64,000 nt of DNA from Lawsonibacter faecis (GCF_014287675.1 NZ_JACOPQ010000003.1:62001-126000), one strand, 5' to 3'; counted from the stretch's first letter, positions 33,715 to 42,161 are shown. Made by a program: numbers and translations. Notes: a model not told the origin generated them from the sequence alone.

Positions 33715-34260
33715 TTATCCTGCTTTTTCTTTCGTCCCTCGCACCTCGTCCAACAGCGGCTCAAATTCGCTTGTTTTGTCCTCGGAGGGGTAGGTGCTTG
33801 CTTCACCCTCCAAAGCCCCACACAGCGGCTCACAGGGGCCGACAGGGGCGGGCATTACCAGTCGCTCCGCAGCCCGTTGATGCTGTGCAGTCAAATCAGC
33901 CCGAGCTAACTGCCGCTCATAAAATAAATCCAGCGCCTCCTGAACGGGACGGATGGTGTAGAGCAGACTGCCGTTGCGCTTCTGGCCGGATCGGGTACAG
34001 ACGCTGGTCGGCTCGGTAGAAATCAGTGCCTTCTCCTCCAGGGCCATCACATACTTCCGTACCGTGTTCTGGCTCATATCCACCGCCCTGCCGATGGTCT
34101 TGTAGCTGGGCCAGCACTGAAAGGTTTTCCGGTTCTCCAGATAGAGCAGATAAGTGTAGACCGCAATCTCACCTGAGTTGAGGCCAAGTATAAAAATTTC
34201 ATTGGGCAGTGGGAAGTAATTTTTGATGGGATCACGTTTAGGATACCGGTTGTACTTCAA
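33715..34260 (-). CDS. Helix-turn-helix replication initiator-like protein
   Basis: 181 residues from TTG 34260, chosen because GGGAGGTG lies 5 bp upstream and the TTG overlaps the TGA of the excisionase gene (TTGA). The start LKYNRYPKRDPIKNYFPLPNEIFILGL then SGEIAVYTYLLYLENRKTFQCWPSYKTIGRAVDMSQNTVRKYVMALEEKALI is a winged helix-turn-helix of the type found in initiator or regulator proteins of clostridial mobilizable elements. The C-terminal 80 residues look disordered. Its role in replication or control of the excised circle is inferred. Confidence 0.72.
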   Translation of the reverse strand: MKYNRYPKRDPIKNYFPLPNEIFILGLNSGEIAVYTYLLYLENRKTFQCWPSYKTIGRAVDMSQNTVRKYVMALEEKALISTEPTSVCTRSGQKRNGSLLYTIRPVQEALDLFYERQLARADLTAQHQRAAERLVMPAPVGPCEPLCGALEGEASTYPSEDKTSEFEPLLDEVRGTKEKAG

Positions 34261-34466
34261 ACGGCACCTCCCGTGTTCTGTTCCACCCATGCGATAAACT
34301 TCTCCTTGGGAACGACAATGCGGTTCCCGATTTTCAGGATAGGAAAATCCTTTTCGTGCATCAGTTCGTATCCCGTTGACGGCGATACCCCCAGCACCTT
34401 CGCCACCGTCTCGGCGTTCAGGAACAGCGGCAGCTCGTCGTAGTTTTTGTAGACGGATTCTTTCAC
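34257..34466 (-). CDS. Excisionase-type helix-turn-helix protein
   Basis: 69 residues: LFLNAETVAKVLGVSPSTGYELMHEKDFPILKIGNRIVVPKEKFIAWVEQNTGG, a MerR-like winged helix typical of excisionases. It is first of the minus-strand block excisionase, initiator-like, accessory, relaxase. It should direct the integrases toward excision. Confidence 0.82.
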   Translation of the reverse strand: MKESVYKNYDELPLFLNAETVAKVLGVSPSTGYELMHEKDFPILKIGNRIVVPKEKFIAWVEQNTGGAV

Positions 34467-34604
34467 AGCGTTACCTCCTTGCGATTGATTTTACTTTTTC
34501 CATCTGCTACAATGAGGGTAACATACAGAGATACAGCTTTCAATAGATTAGCCGTTGAATGGGTAAATGCCAAATCTCAATCGGATACAAGGGGGGGCGC
34601 AAAC

Positions 34605-35654
34605 ATGGCGGATCATTTTGACTGCTTTTCGGTCCTGTTTGGACGGGGTGAACTGTATATCGGCGGCGAGCCATTTCCGCTGGGGCAGTGCGCCACGGAC
34701 ATTCTGAACCTGGACAGTGCTGTGTTGACAGAGCTTGACCGGCGAGTTGGTGGGCTGATACCGGCGGCTAAAAATTTGTTTGGCGAAAAAACAGACAGCG
34801 CCGCCCGCTCCGCACAGGAGCGGCTGAACGCTGTCTGGGATCTGATATTTGATCTGCCGGTTTATCGAGATCTGGAACTGGATAAGTGGTCGGCGTACAA
34901 CCTCTTCCCACTTTTGCTCGCCGACCAGGAAAAGCTGGCCGCTGCTTTGGATGAACACTCCGAGGCGCATCAAATGTTTCGGCGGCTGATGGACGGTCTG
35001 GAGTATTTTCCGGAAAGCCTCCGCAACTTCCGGGGACAGGTGATGGGGATGCTGGAGCTTTACTTTGATCCGATCAAGCGCAGGGGTGCAGACGCTTACG
35101 CCATGGCCTACGCACAATACTTTTCAGACATGAGAGCGGCGGGAGCTATACTCCCCGACATGAATGACTTTGAGCAGAGTTTTCCCGTTCAGGTAAAGTT
35201 CGTCCCAATAATGAAACATCCGGCCGGGAGCGGCAAGGTCATCCTGGCGGAACAGGCGGAGTTTACCTATCTGTCCCACTTCCTCTATACGGATTTTTAC
35301 CGCGGCCTGACGGCGGGCAACGCGCCCCGCCGCTGTCACAACTGCGGGAGGTATTTTCTGCTGACTGAGGGCTACAACACCTGCTACTGCAACAATATTG
35401 CGCCGGGCGAAACCGAACGCACCTGCCGCAAGGTGGGCGCCCACCGGAAAGAGGCGAAGGAGCGTGCCTCCGCCACACCTGCCCAGAAGGAATACACAAA
35501 GGTGTATAACCGATTAAAAATGCGGAAGCAGAGAGGGAAGATTAGCGTCGATGAATGGAACGAGGCAGTGGGCAAGGCCCAGGACTTGAAGGAGCAGTCC
35601 GAGCGTGGCGAACTGAGCGATGAGGAACTGCGCAGGCAGTTGGAGGCCCTGTGA
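34605..35654 (+). CDS. DUF6076-type protein with a zinc-finger-like segment
   Basis: 349 residues from ATG 34605, preceded by AAGGGGGG. The middle is helical. Near residue 245 there is RRCHNCGRYFLLTEGYNTCYCNNIAPGETERTCRK, a cysteine cluster that could bind zinc, followed by a charged coiled C-terminus (YNRLKMRKQRGKISVDEWNEAV). I associate it with DUF6076 proteins carried by clostridial mobilizable elements; function is unknown. It diverges from the excisionase gene. Confidence 0.7.
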   Translation: MADHFDCFSVLFGRGELYIGGEPFPLGQCATDILNLDSAVLTELDRRVGGLIPAAKNLFGEKTDSAARSAQERLNAVWDLIFDLPVYRDLELDKWSAYNLFPLLLADQEKLAAALDEHSEAHQMFRRLMDGLEYFPESLRNFRGQVMGMLELYFDPIKRRGADAYAMAYAQYFSDMRAAGAILPDMNDFEQSFPVQVKFVPIMKHPAGSGKVILAEQAEFTYLSHFLYTDFYRGLTAGNAPRRCHNCGRYFLLTEGYNTCYCNNIAPGETERTCRKVGAHRKEAKERASATPAQKEYTKVYNRLKMRKQRGKISVDEWNEAVGKAQDLKEQSERGELSDEELRRQLEAL

Positions 35655-35660
35655 GCAAAA

Positions 35661-35704
35661 GAACACGGCGGACTGAGTTTTAACATTCAGTCCGCCGTGT
35701 TTCT
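35661..35704 (+). terminator. Terminator after the DUF6076-type gene
   Basis: AACACGGCGGACTGA, loop, TCAGTCCGCCGTGTT followed by TCTTTG. It probably also marks the edge of the mobilizable core. Confidence 0.85.
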
Positions 35705-35732
35705 TTGTTTCATGTGACGCAATTTTGCTCTG

Positions 35733-36170
35733 CTATTTTAGCTTGTCCACATCTTCGGCCAGCTCCAGAAAACGATCAAAGTCGCTTTGAAACAGCTTGT
35801 CCTGTACGATGCGGTATTTCTCAAACTGGCTCTCCGCGAATGATTTCGCAATTTCGTGTGTTACCCGACCACTGTCCTGCAAAATTTCATGCTCGTTGAA
35901 TTCCAGGAAGCGGTCGAGGCGCACCGCCCAATCATCCATAGTCATCGGAATATGGCGTCCTGCCTGATACTCCGCATAATCCAAATACATGGAGACGATT
36001 CGCTCCAGCGCCTACATAACCTCACGGTTGACTTGACAACTACCGTCGATTTGAACTGTACGGAATTTCCGGATAGTTGCTTCTTTCTGCAAATCGCTTT
36101 CAGCATAGACTTTTTAGACGTTCTTCATTGATCGTGCAATGCCTACACAATAAAGTACCCCATCATCTTT
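35733..36170 (-). pseudogene. RhuM-family protein remnant
   Basis: The 85-residue end of a RhuM-type protein is open from 35990: YLDYAEYQAGRHIPMTMDDW, then EIAKSFAESQFEKYRIVQDK and DFDRFLELAEDVDKL. In the same frame upstream, two stops (TAG after VNREVM, TAA after MKNV) interrupt further family-like pieces: KVYAESDLQKEATIRKFRTV and QIDGSCQVNREVM. The middle of the gene is missing because these two parts lie far apart in complete homologues. It is a decayed gene between the mobilizable core and the restriction locus. Nothing else is supported in 36171-36368. Confidence 0.65.
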
Positions 36171-36368
36171 CGCATTATCAGATGTCCTGATTCGCGGAGC
36201 GCATCTCAACAGTTTCGCAGCTACCGGCACTGGCAACAATATAGGAATACTCCCACGTTGAGGAACGAATACCTGGAGTCGTAGGCATATCTTTGTTTTC
36301 ATCATCACACCGTTCTTCGGCACTATGATAAAGCAACCGGGAATACTTACATTTATGCTAAAACAGTA

Positions 36369-37544
36369 TTAAAAAGAAGTAGAGTCATATAGTCCTGTTT
36401 TGTCCATGATGTATATACTTTGATCAAATCTACGTTCAGGTTTTAACTTTTTTTGTCCATCTTCCAAAATAATGGAGTGCAAAATTTTACGTGGGAAGCG
36501 AGGAATAAGATATGTATTGTTATACCCACCATGCTTTTTCCGCGCCTTAATAAACTCTCTCGTACCAGCTCCATTTACTGACAGCTCTTTATCGGTCTGG
36601 TATCCGTCAGGAACTTTAATAAATTTTAAATTAATGCGTCTGTCAATATCGCTATTACCGCTCCCTGCATATAAATATTGAATAAACTTTGATAAGCATC
36701 GTGCAGCTCGACATGCCGTGGGGTCATCAGTCTGTGCATTCGGCACTTTCGTTAAGAATAATTTAACATAAGCTAAATTGCTCCAAGCAATTAAATCAAG
36801 AGCATGTTCTTTGTCCAATTCATGGTCTTGACCATTAGTCTTCCAAATGGGCTGCAATAAAAGAGGAATTTGCTTTTTAAAGTATTTTTTACATATTTGT
36901 TCAGTTGCATCTTTCATTTTACTTGAATTTTCTGTTAAAGCCGCATTACGTGTCCAACCATTTTCGTCGTTTAAGGTAATCCATATATCATGAAGAGTTC
37001 CTTTAATATCCGCGAATTGCTTCGGAAATTTGCATTGATCAAGAAGGCCAAGTGCGGCGTATAGCGTAGTTGTAGGGCGAATTACGATTTCGCTACCTGG
37101 ATCATTTGGCGTATTAATTGTAGAATTGTCCGGAACAACCGTCATTTTAATTTCAAGAGCACGCAAATTTTCGTAGTTGCTTGGCTCCTTTCCTTCCTCA
37201 AAGTGTTTCACCACTAAGTCAATCTTTTTGGCACGGCGTAGTCGTTTTGTTGTTCCAAAACCGCCTTCGAGAAATCTCTCATACGGACTAAATACATCCT
37301 CAAATGAGAAGTAGAGATCTTCAGCTTTCAATCCGCTGCAATTGAATAGCTCGTCTACACCAATCTCATCAATGACAATATTAAAGTTTGCATCAGTTGT
37401 CACATATTTGACTTTTTGAGGCGGATTGCATTTCCATAAATAATTTGCAAATGCAACAGGGAATGTAGAGTTAAATACATTTTTACTCCACAACTTTACG
37501 TTTGAGTGATTTGAATGTTCAATTCCCAGTAGTTTTGCGCACAT
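36369..37544 (-). CDS. HindVP-family type II restriction endonuclease (paralogue 1)
   Basis: 391 residues with AGAAGGTGA before ATG 37544. LLGIEHSNHSNVKLWSKNVFNSTFPVAFANYL is the family's conserved N-terminus. The catalytic PD-(D/E)xK core is KKIDLVVKH...LRALEIKMTVVPD with Asp109, Glu131 and Lys133. The C-terminal PERRFDQSIY is also conserved. The neighbouring gene is a clear paralogue (GIEHSN, FNS.FP.A.A.Y, ATT or TTT-LYAALG/YCALG, PLL.QPIWKT/QTIWKT, QTDKE, RFDQ). Both lie divergent from the cytosine methyltransferase and Vsr genes. The locus is notably AT-rich, so it was acquired separately. The recognition site cannot be read from sequence. Confidence 0.85.
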   Translation of the reverse strand: MCAKLLGIEHSNHSNVKLWSKNVFNSTFPVAFANYLWKCNPPQKVKYVTTDANFNIVIDEIGVDELFNCSGLKAEDLYFSFEDVFSPYERFLEGGFGTTKRLRRAKKIDLVVKHFEEGKEPSNYENLRALEIKMTVVPDNSTINTPNDPGSEIVIRPTTTLYAALGLLDQCKFPKQFADIKGTLHDIWITLNDENGWTRNAALTENSSKMKDATEQICKKYFKKQIPLLLQPIWKTNGQDHELDKEHALDLIAWSNLAYVKLFLTKVPNAQTDDPTACRAARCLSKFIQYLYAGSGNSDIDRRINLKFIKVPDGYQTDKELSVNGAGTREFIKARKKHGGYNNTYLIPRFPRKILHSIILEDGQKKLKPERRFDQSIYIMDKTGLYDSTSF

Positions 37545-37580
37545 ATTATCACCTTCTTTAAGTATAATCTAAAATCGGAA

Positions 37581-38636
37581 TCATACCTCTCTTGCTGTAA
37601 AATACAATGTTTGGTCAAATCGTCGTTCAGGACTCAGTTTCTCAATATAGCCAGGCTGAATTATATCGTTAATAACACTTTTGTGAAGTATGGGTCGTGT
37701 TATACGTTCTGCCGTAACATATTGACGCCACTTAGAACCGCCAATAGCAAACTCTTTGTCTGTTTGATTTCCGAATGCCATCTGGCGATAGATATCCACT
37801 ACGCGAATTTTCCCAGACTTGCTTAGCTCCCACAAACACCGTGCAAGGCGGGCAGAGGCTCTCATTGGGCGACTCATAGTCGATGTAACTTCGTAAGACG
37901 CATCTACAAACAAACGAGAAAATGCATAATCACTCCATATTACAATATCAAAGGCCTGTTCAGCCAGAAGCGGGGATTTGCCTTGTGTTTTCCAAATGGT
38001 CTGCATAAGTAATGGCTTTTGTCTATTGAGATATCTACGTTCGAACGCATCAATGCTTTGGCTAATACGCAAAATTTTATGGGTCATCTCATAATCGTTA
38101 TCCCACATTTGGATCGAAGAACAGGCATCTTCAAAAATATCTCTAACTTCCAGGGCTTTATCTTTAACTGTATTATACATACCCAAAGCGCAATAAGACG
38201 TAGTTGCAGATCTTACGACCAGTTCACAGCCCCATTTGGCTTCAGGTTGCCTGCTTGTAGAGTCAGTGGGCAATACGGTCAACTTTACTTCTAATGGAGA
38301 TAAGAAATTACCGTCCAAATCTTTTATTACCAAATCAATTCCATCAATTGCATCAAAAGAGTACTGCTGGTATGGAGCAAAAACAGTTTCAAAATTAAAG
38401 GAGAGTTCTGCTGCGGATTTTGCCCCGCAACAGAATACATCTCTGAATGAAATTTCTGTAGGAACAGTTCTTAACTCACCATTGTAATCCTCCAATTTAA
38501 TATAAACTGCCGGGATATCATGTTCCATCATGTAGCTCGCCATGGCTGCAGGAAAACTTGAGTTAAAACAATTCTTTCCCCAATGATCCTCCGTAGCTCT
38601 ATTTGAATGTTCAATTCCGTACAAACCAGTAGGCAT
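37581..38636 (-). CDS. HindVP-family type II restriction endonuclease (paralogue 2)
   Basis: 351 residues from ATG 38636, with GGGGGTAG upstream; a TTG at 38666 is a less likely start. LYGIEHSNRATEDHWGKNCFNSSFPAAMASYM begins the family domain. The catalytic core IDLVIKDLDGNFLSPLEVKLT has Asp101, Glu116 and Lys118. It ends with LSPERRFDQTLYF. It is 36 bp upstream of paralogue 1 in the same operon and diverges from the methyltransferase. Two intact endonucleases with one methyltransferase is unusual: they may form a heterodimer, cut related sites, or one may be dispensable. Confidence 0.85.
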   Translation of the reverse strand: MPTGLYGIEHSNRATEDHWGKNCFNSSFPAAMASYMMEHDIPAVYIKLEDYNGELRTVPTEISFRDVFCCGAKSAAELSFNFETVFAPYQQYSFDAIDGIDLVIKDLDGNFLSPLEVKLTVLPTDSTSRQPEAKWGCELVVRSATTSYCALGMYNTVKDKALEVRDIFEDACSSIQMWDNDYEMTHKILRISQSIDAFERRYLNRQKPLLMQTIWKTQGKSPLLAEQAFDIVIWSDYAFSRLFVDASYEVTSTMSRPMRASARLARCLWELSKSGKIRVVDIYRQMAFGNQTDKEFAIGGSKWRQYVTAERITRPILHKSVINDIIQPGYIEKLSPERRFDQTLYFTAREV

Positions 38637-38682
38637 ATCATCTACCCCCGCCGTAAAATTGTTCAAAAAGTGACGTCAGCTC

Positions 38683-38711
38683 TTGACGTCTCCGGCTAAT
38701 CATGTTAAACT
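38683..38711 (+). promoter_or_regulatory. Promoter of the methyltransferase in the divergent region
   Basis: TTGACG (38683-38688) and TAAACT (38706-38711) are spaced 17 bp apart; an AT-rich TATAAT lies just downstream at 38716. The same short region must serve the divergent endonuclease genes. Confidence 0.5.
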
Positions 38712-38753
38712 CTATTATAATTAATAATAACATGACAGAAAGTGGTTGTCCAT

Positions 38754-39911
38754 ATGCGAGTTGTTGATTTATTTGCTGGGTGTGGTGGCCTTTCACTTGG
38801 TTTCCAAAATGCTGGGTTTGAAATTGTCGGTGCCGTTGAATTCTGGGATGTCGCGCTTGAAACATATAGAGTGAACTTTAAGCATCCAATATACAAACAG
38901 GATTTATCAAATTTTTCTTCATCTATAAACTTAATTCAACCATTGTTGCCAGATATGATAATAGGAGGGCCGCCGTGTCAAGATTTCAGTCATGCAGGAA
39001 AACGTATAGAAGCTGAGCGCGCTGGATTGACAGGAGTCTTTGCAGAAATAGTTGCTAAAATAAAACCTCGATATTTTGTAATGGAGAATGTCGATAGGGC
39101 GAAAGACTCTATTGCATACGCCTATGCAAAAAATGTATTTAAGAAAGCTGGCTATGGTATTACTGAAATGACGCTTAACGCGGCTCATTGCGGTGTCCCA
39201 CAGAAAAGAAAAAGATTCTTTGTTTTAGGTATACTTGGTGGGGATGATGGATTTGCAACAACTTGGCTTAATGAACATCAGACTCAAAAGGAAACAACGA
39301 TTAGAGATTATTTTGGCAGCAATGTGCTTGGATTTGACTATTACTATAGGCACCCAAGAAATTATAATCGTAGAGCAATATACAGCATAGATGAACCCGC
39401 GCCTACGATGCGGGGCGTAAATCGTCCCGTCCCCCAAGGATACCCTGGACATCCTCTTGATCCACACCCTGTTGATAATACAATACGAGCATTAACTACA
39501 TTAGAGCGTTCGTTGATTCAAACGTTTCCAGCTGGATATAAATGGGTAGGAAGTAAAACTGATATAGAGCAAATGATTGGTAACGCCGTTCCCGTTAAGC
39601 TTGCAGAATATGTTGCAACTTGCATGGCCCAATATGTTGTAGAAGTCCCCGATTATTCTGGGTTTGAGTCTTGGCTACACAAAACAAATTATTCAGACAG
39701 GGTAATCAGTGATATTATTAGTCGTCTAAAACGTGCATATAAAATTATTGAGGACGATCCGAATCCAACATATTTATTTATACTTGAACGAACGGATGCA
39801 TTTTTAAATATTGATTCCTCGGTTAGAAGCCAGATAAAAAAGGCAGTTTCTTTGTATATTGAGTATAAATTCGATATGATTGCTCGACATCACGCCTTAA
39901 AAGGACTATAA
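38754..39911 (+). CDS. DNA (cytosine-5-)-methyltransferase of the restriction locus
   Basis: 385 residues from ATG 38754, with AGAAAGTGG 8 bp before. Motif I VDLFAGCGGLSLGF, motif IV GGPPCQDFSHAG with catalytic Cys75, motif VI MENVD, motif VIII PQKRKRFFVLG and motif X GNAVPVKLAEYVA are all present, with the target-recognition region between VIII and IX (about 170-235). It methylates cytosine in the recognition site of the paired endonucleases. Vsr starts 6 bp downstream, consistent with repair of the T:G mismatches that arise from 5-methylcytosine. Confidence 0.95.
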   Translation: MRVVDLFAGCGGLSLGFQNAGFEIVGAVEFWDVALETYRVNFKHPIYKQDLSNFSSSINLIQPLLPDMIIGGPPCQDFSHAGKRIEAERAGLTGVFAEIVAKIKPRYFVMENVDRAKDSIAYAYAKNVFKKAGYGITEMTLNAAHCGVPQKRKRFFVLGILGGDDGFATTWLNEHQTQKETTIRDYFGSNVLGFDYYYRHPRNYNRRAIYSIDEPAPTMRGVNRPVPQGYPGHPLDPHPVDNTIRALTTLERSLIQTFPAGYKWVGSKTDIEQMIGNAVPVKLAEYVATCMAQYVVEVPDYSGFESWLHKTNYSDRVISDIISRLKRAYKIIEDDPNPTYLFILERTDAFLNIDSSVRSQIKKAVSLYIEYKFDMIARHHALKGL

Positions 39912-39917
39912 ACTGCT

Positions 39918-40343
39918 ATGAGTGATGTGTTTGATAAAAAAGCGCGGTCAGAAATAATGCGTGCTGTAAAAAGTAAAAATACCAGAAGCACTGAGCTAGC
40001 AATGATCGCTCTATTTAAAGAAAACCATATCACAGGTTGGCGTCATAGCTACAATGTAAAAGGACATCCTGACTTTGTTTTTCTAAAAAAGCGCATTGCT
40101 ATTTTTGTTGACGGCTGCTTTTGGCATGGCCATGATTGCAGAAACACACGTCCTGCGGACAACGCAGAATACTGGGCCAAAAAACGGGAGCGGAACATAC
40201 AACGTGATAAGGAAACAACAGAAAGATTTGAAAAACGAGGATGGACAGTAGTTCGCATTTGGGAATGCGAACTCAAAAAGAAGAACCTGCCGGAAACTAA
40301 GCGGCGACTTCTTTCTTTGCTCTGCTCTGATTACAACCCATAA
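39918..40343 (+). CDS. vsr: Very-short-patch repair endonuclease
   Basis: 141 residues. SEIMRAVKSKNTRSTELAM is the N-terminal signature; GHPDFVFLKKRIAIFVDGCFWHGHDC carries the catalytic Asp and the metal-binding His/Cys, followed by FEKRGWTVVRIWECEL. It nicks 5' of the T in T:G mismatches made by deamination of 5-methylcytosine. It is co-transcribed with the methyltransferase. Confidence 0.95.
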   Translation: MSDVFDKKARSEIMRAVKSKNTRSTELAMIALFKENHITGWRHSYNVKGHPDFVFLKKRIAIFVDGCFWHGHDCRNTRPADNAEYWAKKRERNIQRDKETTERFEKRGWTVVRIWECELKKKNLPETKRRLLSLLCSDYNP

Positions 40344-40478
40344 TGTAAAGTTTGCATGGGCGGAATAAACACTCATCAATTCTTTGTTTATAGCCCCGCA
40401 AATATTGAGCTGCTATCCCGGCAGATAGCCCTTGCTTAACTCTCCGAGCAGAGTTACAATCCAACCAACCCGAACTGC

Positions 40479-40537
40479 AAAAACGCTTCTCACCTGGGGC
40501 CAGCAATGTGTGCTGACCTTGGGCAGGAAGCGTTTTT
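40479..40537. terminator. Long hairpin near the right end
   Basis: AAAAACGCTTC and GAAGCGTTTTT are separated by 37 nt. A T run closes the plus strand. It lies after vsr and just before the GACCACA repeat. The stretch 40344-40670 has no gene. Confidence 0.5.
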
Positions 40538-40559
40538 GACCACATTCATTACCACAGAC
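40538..40559 (+). promoter_or_regulatory. GACCACA/ACCACAGAC repeats inside the right end (possible arm sites)
   Basis: GACCACA at 40538-40544 and ACCACAGAC at 40551-40559. These are the counterpart of the repeats at 12725-12743, about 112 bp from the right core TTTGGGA as the left pair is about 110 bp from the left core. Confidence 0.4.
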
Positions 40560-40670
40560 GGGTGCGGAGCACGCGGAAACAGTGGATGTAAGACCTCCAA
40601 AGAGGAAGTAAAACCGAGCGAAAGCCACTAAAAACCACCACAAACAAGTCGAAAAAGTTTTCTAAAATTC

Positions 40671-40715
40671 TTTGGGACCAGGAGGCCGCGCGTTCATTCC
40701 GCGCCACTGGGACCA
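40671..40715 (+). tRNA. 3' half of the disrupted tRNA-Pro(UGG); likely right attachment junction
   Basis: TTTGGGA (40671-40677), anticodon 3' strand CCAGG, variable loop AGGCC, T stem GCGCG/CGCGC with loop TTCATTC, acceptor 3' strand CACTGGG, then ACCA. No 5' half precedes it. CCAGG pairs perfectly with CCTGG at 12604-12608. The acceptor strand pairs with CCGGGTA at five of seven positions including one G-T, so the broken gene has drifted or one half came with the element. Confidence 0.66.
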
Positions 40716-40719
40716 AAAT

Positions 40720-40771
40720 AAGTTAATGCCAAGGAGTTAGTATAACTAGTTACTTGGTATCAACTTTTTTT
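40720..40771 (+). terminator. Terminator downstream of the tRNA 3' half
   Basis: An imperfect palindrome AAGTTAATGCCAAG ... CTTGGTATCAACTT followed by TTTTTTTCT, as expected for the original terminator of the interrupted tRNA gene. Confidence 0.6.
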
Positions 40772-40783
40772 CTACTCGAAAGA

Positions 40784-40813
40784 GGCTGTTGCAGACCGCA
40801 GTCTGCAACAGCC
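40784..40813 (-). terminator. Hairpin after the GH30 operon
   Basis: 13-bp perfect arms GGCTGTTGCAGAC / GTCTGCAACAGCC with loop CGCA, 13 bp beyond the stop of the last operon gene. No perfect U run. Confidence 0.65.
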
Positions 40814-40826
40814 CCCTATACGTCTC

Positions 40827-42161
40827 CTAAAACACCGCAGTGGCGATGGAGTTCCCCTCCAGGTCAATGGGGAGGATGTGCCCGTCCAGGCGCAGGGCCA
40901 CCGGGAAGGGCCGCTGCGTGCGGTTGAGAAAGATGACCGCCAGGGTACCGTCCGGATTCCGGAAGGCGGCTACCTCCAGCCGGTCGGAGAAGTTGGTGGT
41001 GGCGACGCGCTGGGCGCCGGGCCTGACGTACCGGCTGAAATGGCCGATATAGTGGTAGGAGAGCTTGACCTCCACTTCGCCGGTGCCGGCGTTCCAGATG
41101 AGGGGGGCCTCGCAGTAGTTCCCCACGTGGTTGGGTCCCCCCTCCTCGTTGAGGACAATATTCCAGTCCAGAAAGCCGTTCATGCCCGCGCGGAAGTTGC
41201 CCAGCATATCGTGGGCGTACATCTGGGCGTTGGCCAGCTGGTCCCTGCCGAAGCGGCTATACTCAATACACCCCTCGGAGAAGAGCAGCTTTTTCCCGGG
41301 GAACTTCTCGCGCACCAGGCGCAGGGCGTCGAAGTGGTCGCCGCTGTACCAGTGGAAGGCCAGGCCGGCCACCATGTGGTCGGTGCGGCGGTCGATCTCG
41401 GCGCAGGCCCGGTCGAAGAGCCGCTCCTTATTGTGGTCCCAGATGTACACGTCCACATCCCCCAGGCCTGCCCGGCGCAGCCGGGGGTAGAGGTATTCCG
41501 CCAAAAACGTCCGTTCCTCCTCCGGCGTGTAGAGGCAGCTGTCCCAGGTCTGGGCGGCATTAGGCTCGTTCTGCACGCTGAGGGCGGTGACGTTAATCCC
41601 CCGGTCCCGGTACTCCCGGATGTAACGGCACAAATACCTGGCCCAGAGGGGGTAGCACTCTTTTTTCAGGTGCCCTCCCCCGTTTCGGCTGCCGTTGGTC
41701 TTCATAAAGGGGGGTGGAGACCAGGGGGAGAGCATGACGGGGAGATTCTCCCCCGCCGCGTCGCAGGCCGCCCGGATCCAGGGGAGGATCCGCCGCTCGT
41801 CCCGTGCCAGGGAAAAGGTGCGCAGGCTTTTATCCCCCGGGTCGGTGACGGCGGAGTACTGTCCGGTGGCAAAGTCACAGCTGTCGATATGGGTACGGAT
41901 GGCCCGGTAGCCCAGCCCCCTGGGTCCGAAGCAGGCGTCGATGACCTCCCGGGCCTTCTCCGGCGGCATCCCCTCCAGGACGGCGCCCACCGCGTCGGTG
42001 ATGGCGCCGCCGAAGAAGGAGACCTCCTGGTATCCCATCTCCGGGTAGAGGTTCACCAGCCCCAGCTCCTGTCCCCCCGTGTCCGGGCGGAAGGAGACGG
42101 ACTGCTCCCGGGCGATTGCCTCCGCGCCGTCAAAGGCGGTGGTGTGGACGGTGGCTCTCAC
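40827..42161 (-). CDS. GH30-family glycoside hydrolase (distal)
   Basis: 444 residues from GTG 42161, which overlaps the TGA of the upstream GH30 gene (GTGA), so translation is coupled. It has no signal peptide, so it is cytoplasmic. GH30 retaining residues are visible: acid/base Glu199 in SVQNEP and nucleophile Glu296 in LLFSEGCIEYS, with SPWSPPPFMKTNG in the barrel and a beta-sandwich end (SRYVRPGAQRVATTNFSD). The family cleaves beta-linked glucose, xylose or related sugars. It only moderately resembles its neighbour, so the two may act on different linkages of an imported oligosaccharide. Confidence 0.9.
   Translation of the reverse strand: MRATVHTTAFDGAEAIAREQSVSFRPDTGGQELGLVNLYPEMGYQEVSFFGGAITDAVGAVLEGMPPEKAREVIDACFGPRGLGYRAIRTHIDSCDFATGQYSAVTDPGDKSLRTFSLARDERRILPWIRAACDAAGENLPVMLSPWSPPPFMKTNGSRNGGGHLKKECYPLWARYLCRYIREYRDRGINVTALSVQNEPNAAQTWDSCLYTPEEERTFLAEYLYPRLRRAGLGDVDVYIWDHNKERLFDRACAEIDRRTDHMVAGLAFHWYSGDHFDALRLVREKFPGKKLLFSEGCIEYSRFGRDQLANAQMYAHDMLGNFRAGMNGFLDWNIVLNEEGGPNHVGNYCEAPLIWNAGTGEVEVKLSYHYIGHFSRYVRPGAQRVATTNFSDRLEVAAFRNPDGTLAVIFLNRTQRPFPVALRLDGHILPIDLEGNSIATAVF

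Larger units (their letters stand above)
12616..40670. mobile_element. Integrated genomic island (about 28 kb), mobilizable-element type, in a tRNA-Pro gene
   Basis: The ends are defined by the split tRNA-Pro, with TTTGGGA as the repeated core at 12609-12615 and 40671-40677. GACCACA repeats lie about 110 bp inside both ends. Contents include two tyrosine recombinases, an excisionase, a relaxase, a ribbon-helix-helix protein, a restriction-modification system and a helicase-nuclease operon, but no type IV secretion genes, so transfer would need a helper. Base composition is mixed: very AT-rich at 36.4-40.3 kb and GC-rich at 18.6-35 kb, which suggests stepwise assembly. The integrases are central and not terminal, so a smaller element (about 27.5-35.7 kb) may be nested inside. 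Confidence 0.6.
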
